The notes beneath the pieces were generated by a model, which saw only the letters and a program-made list of their open reading frames with translations, was not told the origin of the DNA and made no database searches. The position numbers and the translations under genes are program-made. Shown here piece by piece: positions 1 through 7,572 of a stretch of DNA of 43,030 nt. This stretch comes from Galbitalea sp036499165 (GTDB lineage: Bacteria > Actinomycetota > Actinomycetes > Actinomycetales > Microbacteriaceae): contig DASYEE010000098.1 in the NCBI GenBank assembly GCA_036499165.1, positions 1 through 43,030 on the forward strand, read 5' to 3'. Each line of letters starts with the position of its first letter. The stretch's first letter is position 1.

Positions 1-1389
1 CGACGGTGTCGCGGAGTCGACCGAGATGACGCGCGGCGATGGGAGTCCGCCGCCCGACAGGGTGAGCAGCGTGGCTGACTGGTTCGAGGCATCCAGGAGA
101 GACAAAGAGGCGAGTTCAGACGCTGCAGGTTCCCTAGCGGCAAGCCACGTCGTCGTCGTCGAAGTGGTTGTCCAGGCGGCATCGAACGGGCCGGGGTTCG
201 CGGTCGCGTTGACGCCGATCGGGAGGCGGCCGCCCGCGATGGTCAGCAGGTCGTCCAACGAGATCGTGCTCGGCTTGCCTGCGACCGGAGCGGTCGAACG
301 TCCCTGCCACTCTCGCGCGGCCACTCCGTCGTGCGAGGTCGCGTGAGTGGCAGACCGTACAAACTCCCGGGTTGTCGTCGCTCCGCGGATGGTCGTAACA
401 AGGGAATACGAGGAACCGGTAGCTCTGAGTGTGGCGTGGCCGATCGATGCGCCGGTCGAACTCGTAAGCTTCGCAGCTCCCGCTGAGGTTGCGGTCGTCG
501 GCAGGACGACACCGGCGGCAAGCGCGACCGCCGCTACAGCGAACACTGCGGCGAGCCAGAACCTGAGCCGGGGGAGCGCAGCAGGGGCCGGGCGCTTAGC
601 GACCGGCCACAGCAGGTAGGCCAGCGTGGGAATGAGGTACGCCAGCCAGCCGAGCACCTCGATGAGGCGTGGGTCGGCCGGGATTCCGAGAACGCCCGTC
701 AGCAGTGCCGCCTGCACGGAACCAGCCGGCGCGAGCCAGGAGAGGTCCACGGTGCCCTGCTGGCCGATGACGATCCAGCCGGCCTCATGAGCCGTTCGCA
801 GCGAACTCAGGACGAGCCCGGCGGCGACGAAGACGAGGAAGATGCCTGTGATCCTGAAGAACTTCGCGAGGTTGATCTTGACGCCGCCGCGGAAAATCCC
901 CACCCCGATGGCGACGGCGATCGCGACGCCGACTACTGCGCCTGCGCCGGCCGCGAGCGCACTGGTGGATGACTGGAATGCCGCGAGCAGGAAGACCGAG
1001 GTCTCGAATCCCTCTTTCAGCACCGCGAGGAACGCCATCCCGACGAGCGCCCAGGCTGTCCCGTCGCGCAGCGCGTGGGCTGCATGCTGCTCGAGCTCCG
1101 CCTTCATGTTGCGGGCGTGCGTGTTCATCCAGCCGATCATGCCCGTGACAACGCCGACGGCGACCAGCCCGATGATCGACTCCATGCCCTCCTGCTGTGC
1201 CTGCGGAAGCTCGGCCGAGACGAGCTCGAGAATCACGCCGACGGCGATGCTCAGCGCGACCGCGATGCCGACGCCGATCCACATCGGGCGAAGCGGCTTG
1301 CCTGCCCGCCGCAGGAACGCGGCAATGATGCCGACGATGAGCGCGGCTTCAAGGCCTTCGCGGAGGCCGATCACGAGTGTGGCAAGCAT
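1..1389 (-). CDS. efeU: EfeU/FTR1-type iron permease, C-terminus cut by window edge
   Basis: Predicted high-affinity iron permease of the cytoplasmic membrane. Translating the minus strand from the ATG at 1389 gives an open frame to the window edge (463 codons, no stop). Residues 10-14 read REGLE, the FTR1 iron-exchange motif, and near residue 124 there is a second, variant copy, KEGFE (usually REGxE). About seven hydrophobic segments fill residues 1-300. After the last one (about 275-297) comes a Ser/Thr/Ala-rich tail of at least 165 residues, probably extracytoplasmic. The classic E. coli EfeU is about 280 residues, so this is an extended form. efeO and efeB would normally follow beyond position 1. 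A DtxR/IdeR-like palindrome lies 35 bp upstream, which fits iron repression. The family is certain from the motifs; the role of the tail is unknown. Confidence 0.87.
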   Translation of the reverse strand, partial: MLATLVIGLREGLEAALIVGIIAAFLRRAGKPLRPMWIGVGIAVALSIAVGVILELVSAELPQAQQEGMESIIGLVAVGVVTGMIGWMNTHARNMKAELEQHAAHALRDGTAWALVGMAFLAVLKEGFETSVFLLAAFQSSTSALAAGAGAVVGVAIAVAIGVGIFRGGVKINLAKFFRITGIFLVFVAAGLVLSSLRTAHEAGWIVIGQQGTVDLSWLAPAGSVQAALLTGVLGIPADPRLIEVLGWLAYLIPTLAYLLWPVAKRPAPAALPRLRFWLAAVFAVAAVALAAGVVLPTTATSAGAAKLTSSTGASIGHATLRATGSSYSLVTTIRGATTTREFVRSATHATSHDGVAAREWQGRSTAPVAGKPSTISLDDLLTIAGGRLPIGVNATANPGPFDAAWTTTSTTTTWLAAREPAASELASLSLLDASNQSATLLTLSGGGLPSPRVISVDSATPS

Positions 1390-1423
1390 GGCTGTTTCTG
1401 AGGAGGAAGATATGGGGAGTTTT

Positions 1424-1442
1424 ATTGGTAAGGCTATCCTTA
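1424..1442 (-). promoter_or_regulatory. DtxR/IdeR-like iron box upstream of efeU
   Basis: GGTAAGG (1427-1433) and CCTTACC (1438-1444) form a perfect 7-bp inverted repeat around CTAT. Aligned with the 19-bp consensus TTAGGTTAGSCTAACCTAA, 1424-1442 matches at 14 positions by my count. The site ends 35 bp before the efeU ATG, so it could overlap its promoter. It also lies 73 bp before the divergent deacetylase gene, but efeU is the obvious target. Confidence 0.75.
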
Positions 1443-1501
1443 CCCGATCGACTGTATAGCCCGCGACTCGTCCTGTCCAATGACTCCCAGCAAGCTTCCA
1501 A

Positions 1502-1507
1502 TATCCT
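1502..1507 (+). promoter_or_regulatory. -10 box, leaderless-type start of the MshB-like gene
   Basis: TATCCT ends 7 nt before the ATG at 1515. There is no purine-rich ribosome site at normal spacing, so transcription would begin at or next to the start codon. This supports 1515 over the longer in-frame start at 1377. Confidence 0.45.
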
Positions 1508-1514
1508 TGAGGGC

Positions 1515-2702
1515 ATGACCGATCCGGAACGCGTGCTCTTCGTTCACGCGCACCCAGACGACGAGACCATCGACACCGGCGGAACAATCGCGACCCTCGT
1601 CGACCGCGGCGCAGTTGTCACGGTCCTCACCTGCACTCGAGGCGAGCGCGGCGAGGTCATCGCTGAAGACCTCCAGTACGCCGTCCATAATCCGGACACG
1701 CTCGCGAGCGTCCGCGAACTGGAGCTGCGTAAGGCCGTCGGCATCCTGGGCGTCGGCGACCATCGCTTCCTCGGCGACGCCAATGCGCGCTGGGGCGGCA
1801 GGGTGCCGCGACGATATTCGGATTCCGGCATGCAGTGGGAAAAGCCAGGAGTCGCCGTAGCGACCAGCGAATTCGACCCGGCATCTCTCACCTCCGCAGA
1901 CTTCGGTGACGTGGCTGCCGATATCGCGGCCGTGATCCTCGACGTGCAGCCGGGCGCGATCGTCAGCTACGATTCCCGCGGCGGATACGGGCACCCCGAT
2001 CACGTTCGAGCGGCGCAGGCCGCCAGGCGGGCCGCGGAGGTCTACGGAGTCCCGTTCTTCGAGATCGTGCCGGGACGCGATGGCGGCAGCATCGTGGTCG
2101 ACGTCTCTGCCGCGCTCGATCGCAAGCGCTCCGCGCTCGAGGCCTACCGCACGCAGGTGGTCGTCGACGGCGACGATTTCGAGCTGTCGAACCACGAGTC
2201 GCGTCCGATCGACACACTGGAGCGATACCGGCGCGCGGCCGTGAGCGACGCGGACCGTATCGACTTTCGTGACACGCACTGGGCGAGCAAGATCATCGTG
2301 GCCATCGTGGCCATCGTCATCGGAGCCGCCACGGGCGCACTGTTCAGCGTCTACTGCCTCACCACGCTGACAGTTGCCGGGCAGCCCATCTGGATCGGAT
2401 GCATCCTTGGCGCCGCACTCTCGGTGGCGCTGCTGACCGGGATGCGACTGGCATTCGGCACGCGCACGGTGGCATTTTGGTGCGCGGCTGGCCTCGTCGC
2501 GATCGTTGCGATCCTGAGCTTCCAGAGCGCGGGAGGCACGATTCTCGTGCCAACGCTCGGTGCAGACGGCTCCATCAGCGGCCAGGGGATCCTGTGGGCC
2601 GCCACTCCGGCGCTCGCCGCCATCGTCGTCCTTGCCTGGCCGCGATCGCGCGGCCGCGCGACGGGTAGGCTTATCAGGCCAGCAGTAACGAAAGGACCGT
2701 AA
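1515..2702 (+). CDS. MshB-like GlcNAc deacetylase (PIG-L/LmbE family) with four-helix membrane tail
   Basis: A 395-residue protein with two parts. Residues 1-255 are a PIG-L/LmbE zinc deacetylase: the AHPDDE motif gives H13 and D16, and GHPDH (159-163) supplies the third zinc ligand, with CTRGERGE at 40-47 as in MshB. MshB removes acetate from GlcNAc-inositol in mycothiol synthesis. Residues 273-385 hold four hydrophobic helices, which would tether the enzyme to the membrane. Mycobacterial MshB, as I know it, is soluble and lacks this tail, so the substrate could instead be a lipid-linked amino sugar. The ferredoxin gene follows after 6 bp, suggesting an operon. The fold is clear; the exact substrate is not. 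Confidence 0.82.
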   Translation: MTDPERVLFVHAHPDDETIDTGGTIATLVDRGAVVTVLTCTRGERGEVIAEDLQYAVHNPDTLASVRELELRKAVGILGVGDHRFLGDANARWGGRVPRRYSDSGMQWEKPGVAVATSEFDPASLTSADFGDVAADIAAVILDVQPGAIVSYDSRGGYGHPDHVRAAQAARRAAEVYGVPFFEIVPGRDGGSIVVDVSAALDRKRSALEAYRTQVVVDGDDFELSNHESRPIDTLERYRRAAVSDADRIDFRDTHWASKIIVAIVAIVIGAATGALFSVYCLTTLTVAGQPIWIGCILGAALSVALLTGMRLAFGTRTVAFWCAAGLVAIVAILSFQSAGGTILVPTLGADGSISGQGILWAATPALAAIVVLAWPRSRGRATGRLIRPAVTKGP

Positions 2703-2708
2703 GCAGCA

Positions 2709-3032
2709 GTGACCTACGTCATCGCCCTCCCGTGCGTCGACCTCAAGGATCGTGCCTGCATCGACGAGTGTCCCGTCGACTGCATTTACGAGGGCGACAG
2801 GATGCTCTACATCCACCCAGACGAATGTGTCGACTGCGGCGCCTGTGAGCCGGTCTGCCCGGTCGAGGCCATCTACTACGAAGACGACGTCCCAGAGCAA
2901 TGGGCGGACTACTACAAGGCCAACGTCGAGTTCTTCGACGACCTGGGGTCGCCCGGTGGAGCAGCCAAAGTTGGCGTCATCCACAAGGATCACTCGCTCA
3001 TCGCGGCACTTCCGCCCCAGCCGGTCGGCTGA
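2709..3032 (+). CDS. fdxA: 7Fe-8S ferredoxin
   Basis: A 107-residue soluble electron carrier starting at GTG 2709, with AAAGGA about 12 nt upstream. The cysteine pattern is that of 7Fe ferredoxins: C9, C17 and C50 suit a [3Fe-4S] cluster, and C21, C40, C43 and C46 a [4Fe-4S] cluster, with C25 extra. The C-terminal half is acidic and aromatic, as in the FdxA/FdxC group. It ends exactly one base before the dapC ATG (TGA followed directly by ATG), so translation is probably coupled. The fdx-dapC pair is conserved in actinobacteria. The electron partner cannot be read from the sequence. Confidence 0.93.
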   Translation: MTYVIALPCVDLKDRACIDECPVDCIYEGDRMLYIHPDECVDCGACEPVCPVEAIYYEDDVPEQWADYYKANVEFFDDLGSPGGAAKVGVIHKDHSLIAALPPQPVG

Positions 3033-4139
3033 ATGGTCCTCGAGCTCCCGGACTTCCCCTGGGACAGCCTGCTTCCGTTCGGTGACACCGCTCGCGCCCA
3101 CGCAGATGGCATCGTCGACCTCTCTGTCGGCTCCCCGGTCGACCCGACGCCCGCGTTCATCAGGGATGCGCTGGCTGCGGCGACCGATGCACACTCGTAC
3201 CCGCAGACCGCTGGCAGCGTTCCGCTGCGGGAGGCGATCGTCGACTGGTACGCCCGCCGCCGCGGCGTAGAACTCGGCGTCGATGATGTGCTGCCGACGA
3301 TCGGTTCCAAAGAACTCGTCGCGCTGCTCCCGCTCCTCCTCGGGCTTGGCAAGGGCGACATCGTCGTCTATCCGTCGATCGCATACCCCACGTATGCGAT
3401 CGGCGCTGCCATGGTGGGCGCGAGCGCATTCGCGTCCGACGATCCGGCAGAGTGGCCGACTGGCACCAAGCTTGTTTGGCTCAACTCGCCGGGAAATCCG
3501 GATGGCAGGGTTCTCGAAATCCCAGCGTTGCGCGCGGCCGTCGGGCGTGCGCGCGAGCTCGGCGCCGTCATCGTCAACGACGAGTGTTACGCCGAGTTGA
3601 ACTGGGCGGGCGGCGAGCCGACCCCGTCCATTCTCGATCCGGCTGTTATCGGCGACTCCAGCGACAGCGTGCTGTCCGTGTACTCGCTCAGTAAGCAGTC
3701 GAACCTCGCAGGCTACCGCGCCGCTTTCGTCGCCGGCTCCCGCGACGTCATCGGCGAGTTGCTTGCCGTGCGGAAGCACGCGGGGCTCATCCCGCCCGGC
3801 CCCGTGCAGGCGGCGATGATTGCGGCCCTTTGCAACGATGCCCATGTCGCCGAGCAGCGCGAGAAATACAGGATGCGTCGCACGAGTCTCCTGGCGGCAC
3901 TTGTCGCGACGGGATTCAGGGTCGACCACAGCGACGCCGGTCTCTACCTCTGGGCCACCCGCGGGGAGGACTCGTGGGCGACCGTGTCGTGGCTCGCCGA
4001 CCGGGGCATCCTGGTCGCCCCCGGCGCCTTCTATGGCGAATCTCCGGCCGTGCACGTTCGATTCGCGCTGACGGCAAGCGATGATGACATCGCGAAGGCC
4101 GTCGAGCGGCTCACTCGGGCAACTGGCGCGAACGCCTGA
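3033..4139 (+). CDS. dapC: N-succinyldiaminopimelate aminotransferase DapC
   Basis: PLP-dependent fold-type I aminotransferase of 368 residues. It makes N-succinyl-LL-diaminopimelate from the 6-keto precursor, in the succinylase route to lysine and peptidoglycan diaminopimelate. Visible marks are the NSPGNPDG substrate/PLP loop (about 151-158), NDECY with the cofactor-pairing Asp near 183, and SLSKQSN with K221 as the Schiff-base lysine. It starts directly after the ferredoxin stop. The dapD and dapE genes lie 4-6 kb downstream, which strengthens the DapC call over a general class I aminotransferase. Confidence 0.9.
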   Translation: MVLELPDFPWDSLLPFGDTARAHADGIVDLSVGSPVDPTPAFIRDALAAATDAHSYPQTAGSVPLREAIVDWYARRRGVELGVDDVLPTIGSKELVALLPLLLGLGKGDIVVYPSIAYPTYAIGAAMVGASAFASDDPAEWPTGTKLVWLNSPGNPDGRVLEIPALRAAVGRARELGAVIVNDECYAELNWAGGEPTPSILDPAVIGDSSDSVLSVYSLSKQSNLAGYRAAFVAGSRDVIGELLAVRKHAGLIPPGPVQAAMIAALCNDAHVAEQREKYRMRRTSLLAALVATGFRVDHSDAGLYLWATRGEDSWATVSWLADRGILVAPGAFYGESPAVHVRFALTASDDDIAKAVERLTRATGANA

Positions 4140-4153
4140 CTCGAATGAAGCGC

Positions 4154-4172
4154 GTTGGAGCCAACCTCCAAC
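4154..4172 (+). terminator. Stem-loop after dapC, possible terminator
   Basis: GTTGGAG and CTCCAAC form a perfect 7-bp stem around CCAAC, 15 bp after the dapC stop. No T-run follows, so intrinsic termination is uncertain. It separates the fdxA-dapC unit from the independently started citrate synthase gene. Confidence 0.4.
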
Positions 4173-4220
4173 GAACCTTGGCAGCCTTTGGCGAATGCAA
4201 CGGTTACCCACTCTGCCAAT

Positions 4221-4226
4221 TAGGCT
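4221..4226 (+). promoter_or_regulatory. -10 box, leaderless-type start of gltA
   Basis: TAGGCT ends 6 nt before the GTG at 4233. No Shine-Dalgarno-like sequence lies between, so a leaderless transcript is likely. This supports the GTG start. Confidence 0.5.
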
Positions 4227-4232
4227 GTATGT

Positions 4233-5531
4233 GTGACTGACGATGCCACCGAGGATGCCCAGAAGGCGACCCTCCAGTTCCCGGGGGGAACAGCCGACTT
4301 TCCGATCGCCCGCGCCGTAGACGGTCGCAGCGCGATCGACATCTCGACGCTCAGCAGGCAGACCGGTTTCAACACGCTCGACGGCGGTTTCGTCAATACG
4401 GCGGCCGCTCGCAGCGCGATCACCTACATCGACGGCGATGCGGGAATCCTGCGATACCGCGGCTACGCGATCGAGGATGTCGCGGCAAACTCGACCTATC
4501 TCGAGGCCGCATGGCTGCTCATCTACGGCGAGCTGCCGAGCGCATCCGAGCTGGCGGAATTCGACGAGCGCGTGCGCCGCCACACCCTCTTGCACGAAGA
4601 CATGCGGCACCTGTTCGACGCGCTGCCACACAACGCGCACCCGATGTCGGTGCTGTCGAGCGCCGTGTCTGCCTTGTCGACGTACTACCAGGACTCGCTC
4701 AACGTGCACGACCCCGAGCAGGTCGAGATCTCGACCATCCGCCTGTTGGCCAAGCTGCCCGTCATCGCGGCGTACGCCCACAAGAAGAGCCTTGGGCAGG
4801 CCTTCCTCTACCCGGACAACAGCCTGAGCTTCGTCGACAACTTCCTGAAGCTGAATTTCGGCACCATGGCAGAGCCGTACCAGGTCAACCCCGTGCTCTC
4901 GAAGGCGCTTGATCGCCTCCTGATCCTGCACGAAGACCACGAGCAGAATGCTTCGACGTCGACCGTGCGCCTGGTTGGGTCGACCGAGGCCAACATCTTC
5001 GCGTCGATCTCTGCCGGAATCAACGCCCTGTACGGCCCGCTTCACGGCGGTGCGAACGAGGCCGTGCTGAAGATGCTTGGCGAGATCAAGGCGTCAGGTG
5101 AGGGCGTCGACAAGTTCGTCTCGCGCGTCAAAAACAAAGAAGAGGGCGTTCGCCTGATGGGCTTCGGCCACCGGGTGTACAAGAACTTCGATCCGCGCGC
5201 GAAGCTCGTCAAAGAAAGCGCGGACGAGGTGCTCGAGGCACTCGGCGTGCGGGATGACCTGCTGGACATCGCTAAGGAGCTCGAGGCGGTTGCGCTGGCC
5301 GATGACTATTTCATCGAGCGCAAGCTTTACCCGAACGTCGACTTCTACACCGGAGTCATCTACAAGGCGATGGGGTTCCCGGCGCGCATGTTCACGCCGC
5401 TGTTCGCCATCGGTCGCCTGCCCGGCTGGATCGCGCACTGGCGCGAAATGAATTCAGACCCGACGACGAAGATCGGTCGCCCGCAGCAGGTGTACATCGG
5501 CGAGCCGCATCGCGAGTGGCCGAACCGCTAG
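4233..5531 (+). CDS. gltA: Citrate synthase (type II)
   Basis: A 432-residue citrate synthase that condenses acetyl-CoA with oxaloacetate at entry to the TCA cycle. The catalytic elements are present: LHGGANEAV with the first His, GFGHRVYKNFDPRA with the second His, and PNVDFYTG with the catalytic Asp. The N-terminal 45 residues carry the small beta-sheet region typical of the hexameric gltA type. The length suits type II enzymes (about 430). It has its own promoter-like TAGGCT box and no strong ribosome site. A short CCCG-TTTG-CGGG hairpin immediately follows the stop. Confidence 0.96.
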   Translation: MTDDATEDAQKATLQFPGGTADFPIARAVDGRSAIDISTLSRQTGFNTLDGGFVNTAAARSAITYIDGDAGILRYRGYAIEDVAANSTYLEAAWLLIYGELPSASELAEFDERVRRHTLLHEDMRHLFDALPHNAHPMSVLSSAVSALSTYYQDSLNVHDPEQVEISTIRLLAKLPVIAAYAHKKSLGQAFLYPDNSLSFVDNFLKLNFGTMAEPYQVNPVLSKALDRLLILHEDHEQNASTSTVRLVGSTEANIFASISAGINALYGPLHGGANEAVLKMLGEIKASGEGVDKFVSRVKNKEEGVRLMGFGHRVYKNFDPRAKLVKESADEVLEALGVRDDLLDIAKELEAVALADDYFIERKLYPNVDFYTGVIYKAMGFPARMFTPLFAIGRLPGWIAHWREMNSDPTTKIGRPQQVYIGEPHREWPNR

Positions 5532-5640
5532 TCCCGTTTGCGGGGTACACGACGGGCGACTCGCACGAGCGTGCTCATCTGTGCTCCGGCCGAAACACTC
5601 GCGAGCGGGGTACAAAGTTGTTGTTACTACACAACATTCA

Positions 5641-5681
5641 CCCCCAGTGCGGGGGGCATTGTTCGATGATCCCCATCGGGG
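5641..5681 (+). promoter_or_regulatory. Two adjacent GC hairpins in the 5532-5708 gap
   Basis: The 177-bp gap between gltA and the surface-protein gene holds CCCCC-agtgc-GGGGG (5641-5655) and CCCC-atc-GGGG (5671-5681). The second competes with the alternative stem CGATG/CATCG (5664-5678). They end 27 bp before the next ATG, so they could form a 5' leader structure or terminators. Just upstream, GTTG and CAAC flank a TTGTTACTACA stretch. No known riboswitch is recognised. Confidence 0.4.
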
Positions 5682-5708
5682 GCGAGACGCCTGTGTAGGG
5701 TGGAGCGC

Positions 5709-7046
5709 ATGGGGGACTTTCGTCACATTTTTTCGTCCAAGCGCGTCTCGATTGTTAGCGCATCCGTTGGCGCTGCCGGGCTGGTCATGCTGGGGTTCGC
5801 ACCCGCATCCATCGCCGTCGCGGCGCCACCAACACAGTCGACCGTGACCGTGTCGGACGTCGCGAGCGCGCGACCAGCGGCTGGAGGATGGTGGCAGGAT
5901 CGCGATGACGCTGCCGCCGGTTCCTTCGCAATCACCGCCGATTCGTTCGACAATTCCGATGCGGCGAAGCTGATTCTTCCGACGACGTCGGCGGGGATCA
6001 ACCTCCACGACAGCTACCCGGCCGCGAGCCGTCCGACCGACCTTCCTGCGCTGCTGAACGGTGCCGGATACTCCTACACGGGTACAAACGTCAACTTCCA
6101 GATCGAGGTGGCGTTCCACCCGACCGATCCGCAGTATTCGGCGACGGGTGTCACGCCGTGCACATCGGCAGCGGGCTGGGGCATCCCCGGTGTCGATGCG
6201 AACGCCTGCTACGTGTTGTTCAAGTGGGAGCCATTCGCCACGACGACCACATGGGCTTCAGTCGATCTGAGCGCGGACACCGCGGGCAACAGCGGCACAC
6301 TGCCGACGCCGACCGGCGGTTGGATCGCGCAGAAGCGGGTGGGTGGCATTCCGCCGACGGCCGCGCGCGTCGGTCACACGATGACCGACTACCTCGCCCA
6401 GATGAGTGACTACCAGGTGGTGTCGTACGGATTCGGAGCAGGGTCAGGAGCGATCGCTCCCACCGCAGGCTGGGTCAAGAACATCACCTTCGGTGGCGCG
6501 ACACAGGTCTTCGCACCGACTGCGGCTGCTCCAGCTCCGGCGCCCGTGGCCGATTCGTCGGATCTTGCCTCATACATCTCCACGAATGACATCGACGTTG
6601 CCGCGACCTCGAGCACCTTCTCGATCGGCGACAACCCAGCTGGAGCAGGCCTCGCTGCGGTCGACGCGACGAAGCCGCTCGATGCATCCTTGCCGTGGTC
6701 AGACGCCAGCGATTCATTCGTCGACGTCTACGCATATTCGAGCCCGACGTTTCTTGGCACCTTCCCTGTGCGCGACGGCGCGGTGGTGTTGAACGGCGTC
6801 GATCTCTCAGCGCTGCAGGCGGGCAGCCACCACCTGGTGTTCCTCGGGCAGACGAGCGGGACGGTGTCGATCGTGGCGTTCGCCGTGGCCGTTGCACCCG
6901 TGGGGGGAGCGGCCACGGCCGATCCGACCCTCGCCGTCACGGGCGTCGATGGCGTCGGCCCCGCGATCTACGGAATTCTCGTGCTGCTTGTCGGTCTCGG
7001 TGCAGTTGGATTCGTGCGCCTGCGCCGCAATCGCCGCAGCGCCTGA
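5709..7046 (+). CDS. Secreted surface protein with LAVTG-type sorting signal
   Basis: A 445-residue exported protein of unknown function. The ATG at 5709 is chosen because GGTGGAG lies 4-10 nt upstream. Residues 12-39 form a signal peptide (hydrophobic core, then AVAAP). The middle region is Ser/Thr/Ala/Asp-rich with two cysteines about 20 residues apart, suggesting a disulfide, and a Pro/Ala linker follows at about 275-283. The C-terminus has LAVTG, a hydrophobic helix and RLRRNRR, the layout of an actinobacterial LAxTG sortase (class E type) substrate. It probably sits covalently on the cell wall. No enzymatic motif is visible. Confidence 0.72.
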   Translation: MGDFRHIFSSKRVSIVSASVGAAGLVMLGFAPASIAVAAPPTQSTVTVSDVASARPAAGGWWQDRDDAAAGSFAITADSFDNSDAAKLILPTTSAGINLHDSYPAASRPTDLPALLNGAGYSYTGTNVNFQIEVAFHPTDPQYSATGVTPCTSAAGWGIPGVDANACYVLFKWEPFATTTTWASVDLSADTAGNSGTLPTPTGGWIAQKRVGGIPPTAARVGHTMTDYLAQMSDYQVVSYGFGAGSGAIAPTAGWVKNITFGGATQVFAPTAAAPAPAPVADSSDLASYISTNDIDVAATSSTFSIGDNPAGAGLAAVDATKPLDASLPWSDASDSFVDVYAYSSPTFLGTFPVRDGAVVLNGVDLSALQAGSHHLVFLGQTSGTVSIVAFAVAVAPVGGAATADPTLAVTGVDGVGPAIYGILVLLVGLGAVGFVRLRRNRRSA

Positions 7047-7059
7047 GCGCAAGCGGCGA
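7031..7059 (+). terminator. Two-tier stem-loop spanning the stop codon
   Basis: TCGCCGC (7031-7037) pairs with GCGGCGA (7053-7059), and inside it GCGC (7039-7042) pairs with GCGC (7047-7050) around a CTGA loop that holds the stop codon. It lies between two convergent genes, so it could act in both directions. No T-run follows. Confidence 0.5.
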
Positions 7060-7077
7060 CTGGTCGGCAGCGACTCG

Positions 7078-7554
7078 TCAACGGCGCGGGAGCGCGGTGA
7101 ACACCTGGTGCGTGACCGACAGCATGAGTTGTCCGCTCGCTGCCGGGTGGCACACGAGGCTGAGCGACGTCGACGGCAGGTCGGAGAAGTTGCCTGAATA
7201 GGTAACGTGCGCCGTCAGCCCAGACCGGGCAGCGGAGGTGTGCGTGTACCCCTGGGCGCCGGCAAGGACCGTGTCCTGGTCGCCGACCAGCTGGCAGACG
7301 ATTCGTTGTCTGGGGTTCGAGCTCTCGAAAACGACGTCGGCCGAGTATCCGAGGGTGACCGTCCCGTTCGGGACTCGTACGGTGCCCGCCCAGAGCGGGG
7401 CGTTCGCGTCGTAGTACCCCGCGTACGACACGCTCTGGCTGGTCAAGCCGGTAGCGGGAGTCATGATGGCGTGGGCGAGCTCGAAGACGGCGACTACGCC
7501 GCCGGCGAGGGCAGCCGCGATCAACCCGATGGCGAACGTCTGTGCGCGTTTCAT
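7078..7554 (-). CDS. Small exported or membrane-anchored hypothetical protein
   Basis: A 158-residue protein I do not recognise. Residues 7-31 are a hydrophobic segment after MKRAQ, either a signal peptide or an anchor. The rest is beta-strand-like and Ser/Thr/Val-rich, with two cysteines (VCQ and VCH) that could form a disulfide. Codon third positions are G/C-rich, as in the neighbours, which supports a real gene. It starts 18 bp after the dapD stop on the same strand, so it is probably read through from dapD. No clear ribosome site precedes the ATG. Confidence 0.6.
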   Translation of the reverse strand: MKRAQTFAIGLIAAALAGGVVAVFELAHAIMTPATGLTSQSVSYAGYYDANAPLWAGTVRVPNGTVTLGYSADVVFESSNPRQRIVCQLVGDQDTVLAGAQGYTHTSAARSGLTAHVTYSGNFSDLPSTSLSLVCHPAASGQLMLSVTHQVFTALPRR

Positions 7555-7572
7555 CGGATACTTTGGTGACGA

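Noticed and set aside
1412..1459. A short plus-strand peptide after GAGGAGG upstream of the deacetylase gene
   Set aside because: Only 16 codons, and it runs through the iron box; no evidence of conservation or function.
1440..5045. A 1201-codon antisense open frame under the deacetylase, ferredoxin, dapC and gltA genes
   Set aside because: The opposite strand encodes four proteins with complete catalytic motifs. The antisense product is Arg/Asp/Val-rich with no domain, as expected from stop-poor high-GC shadow frames.
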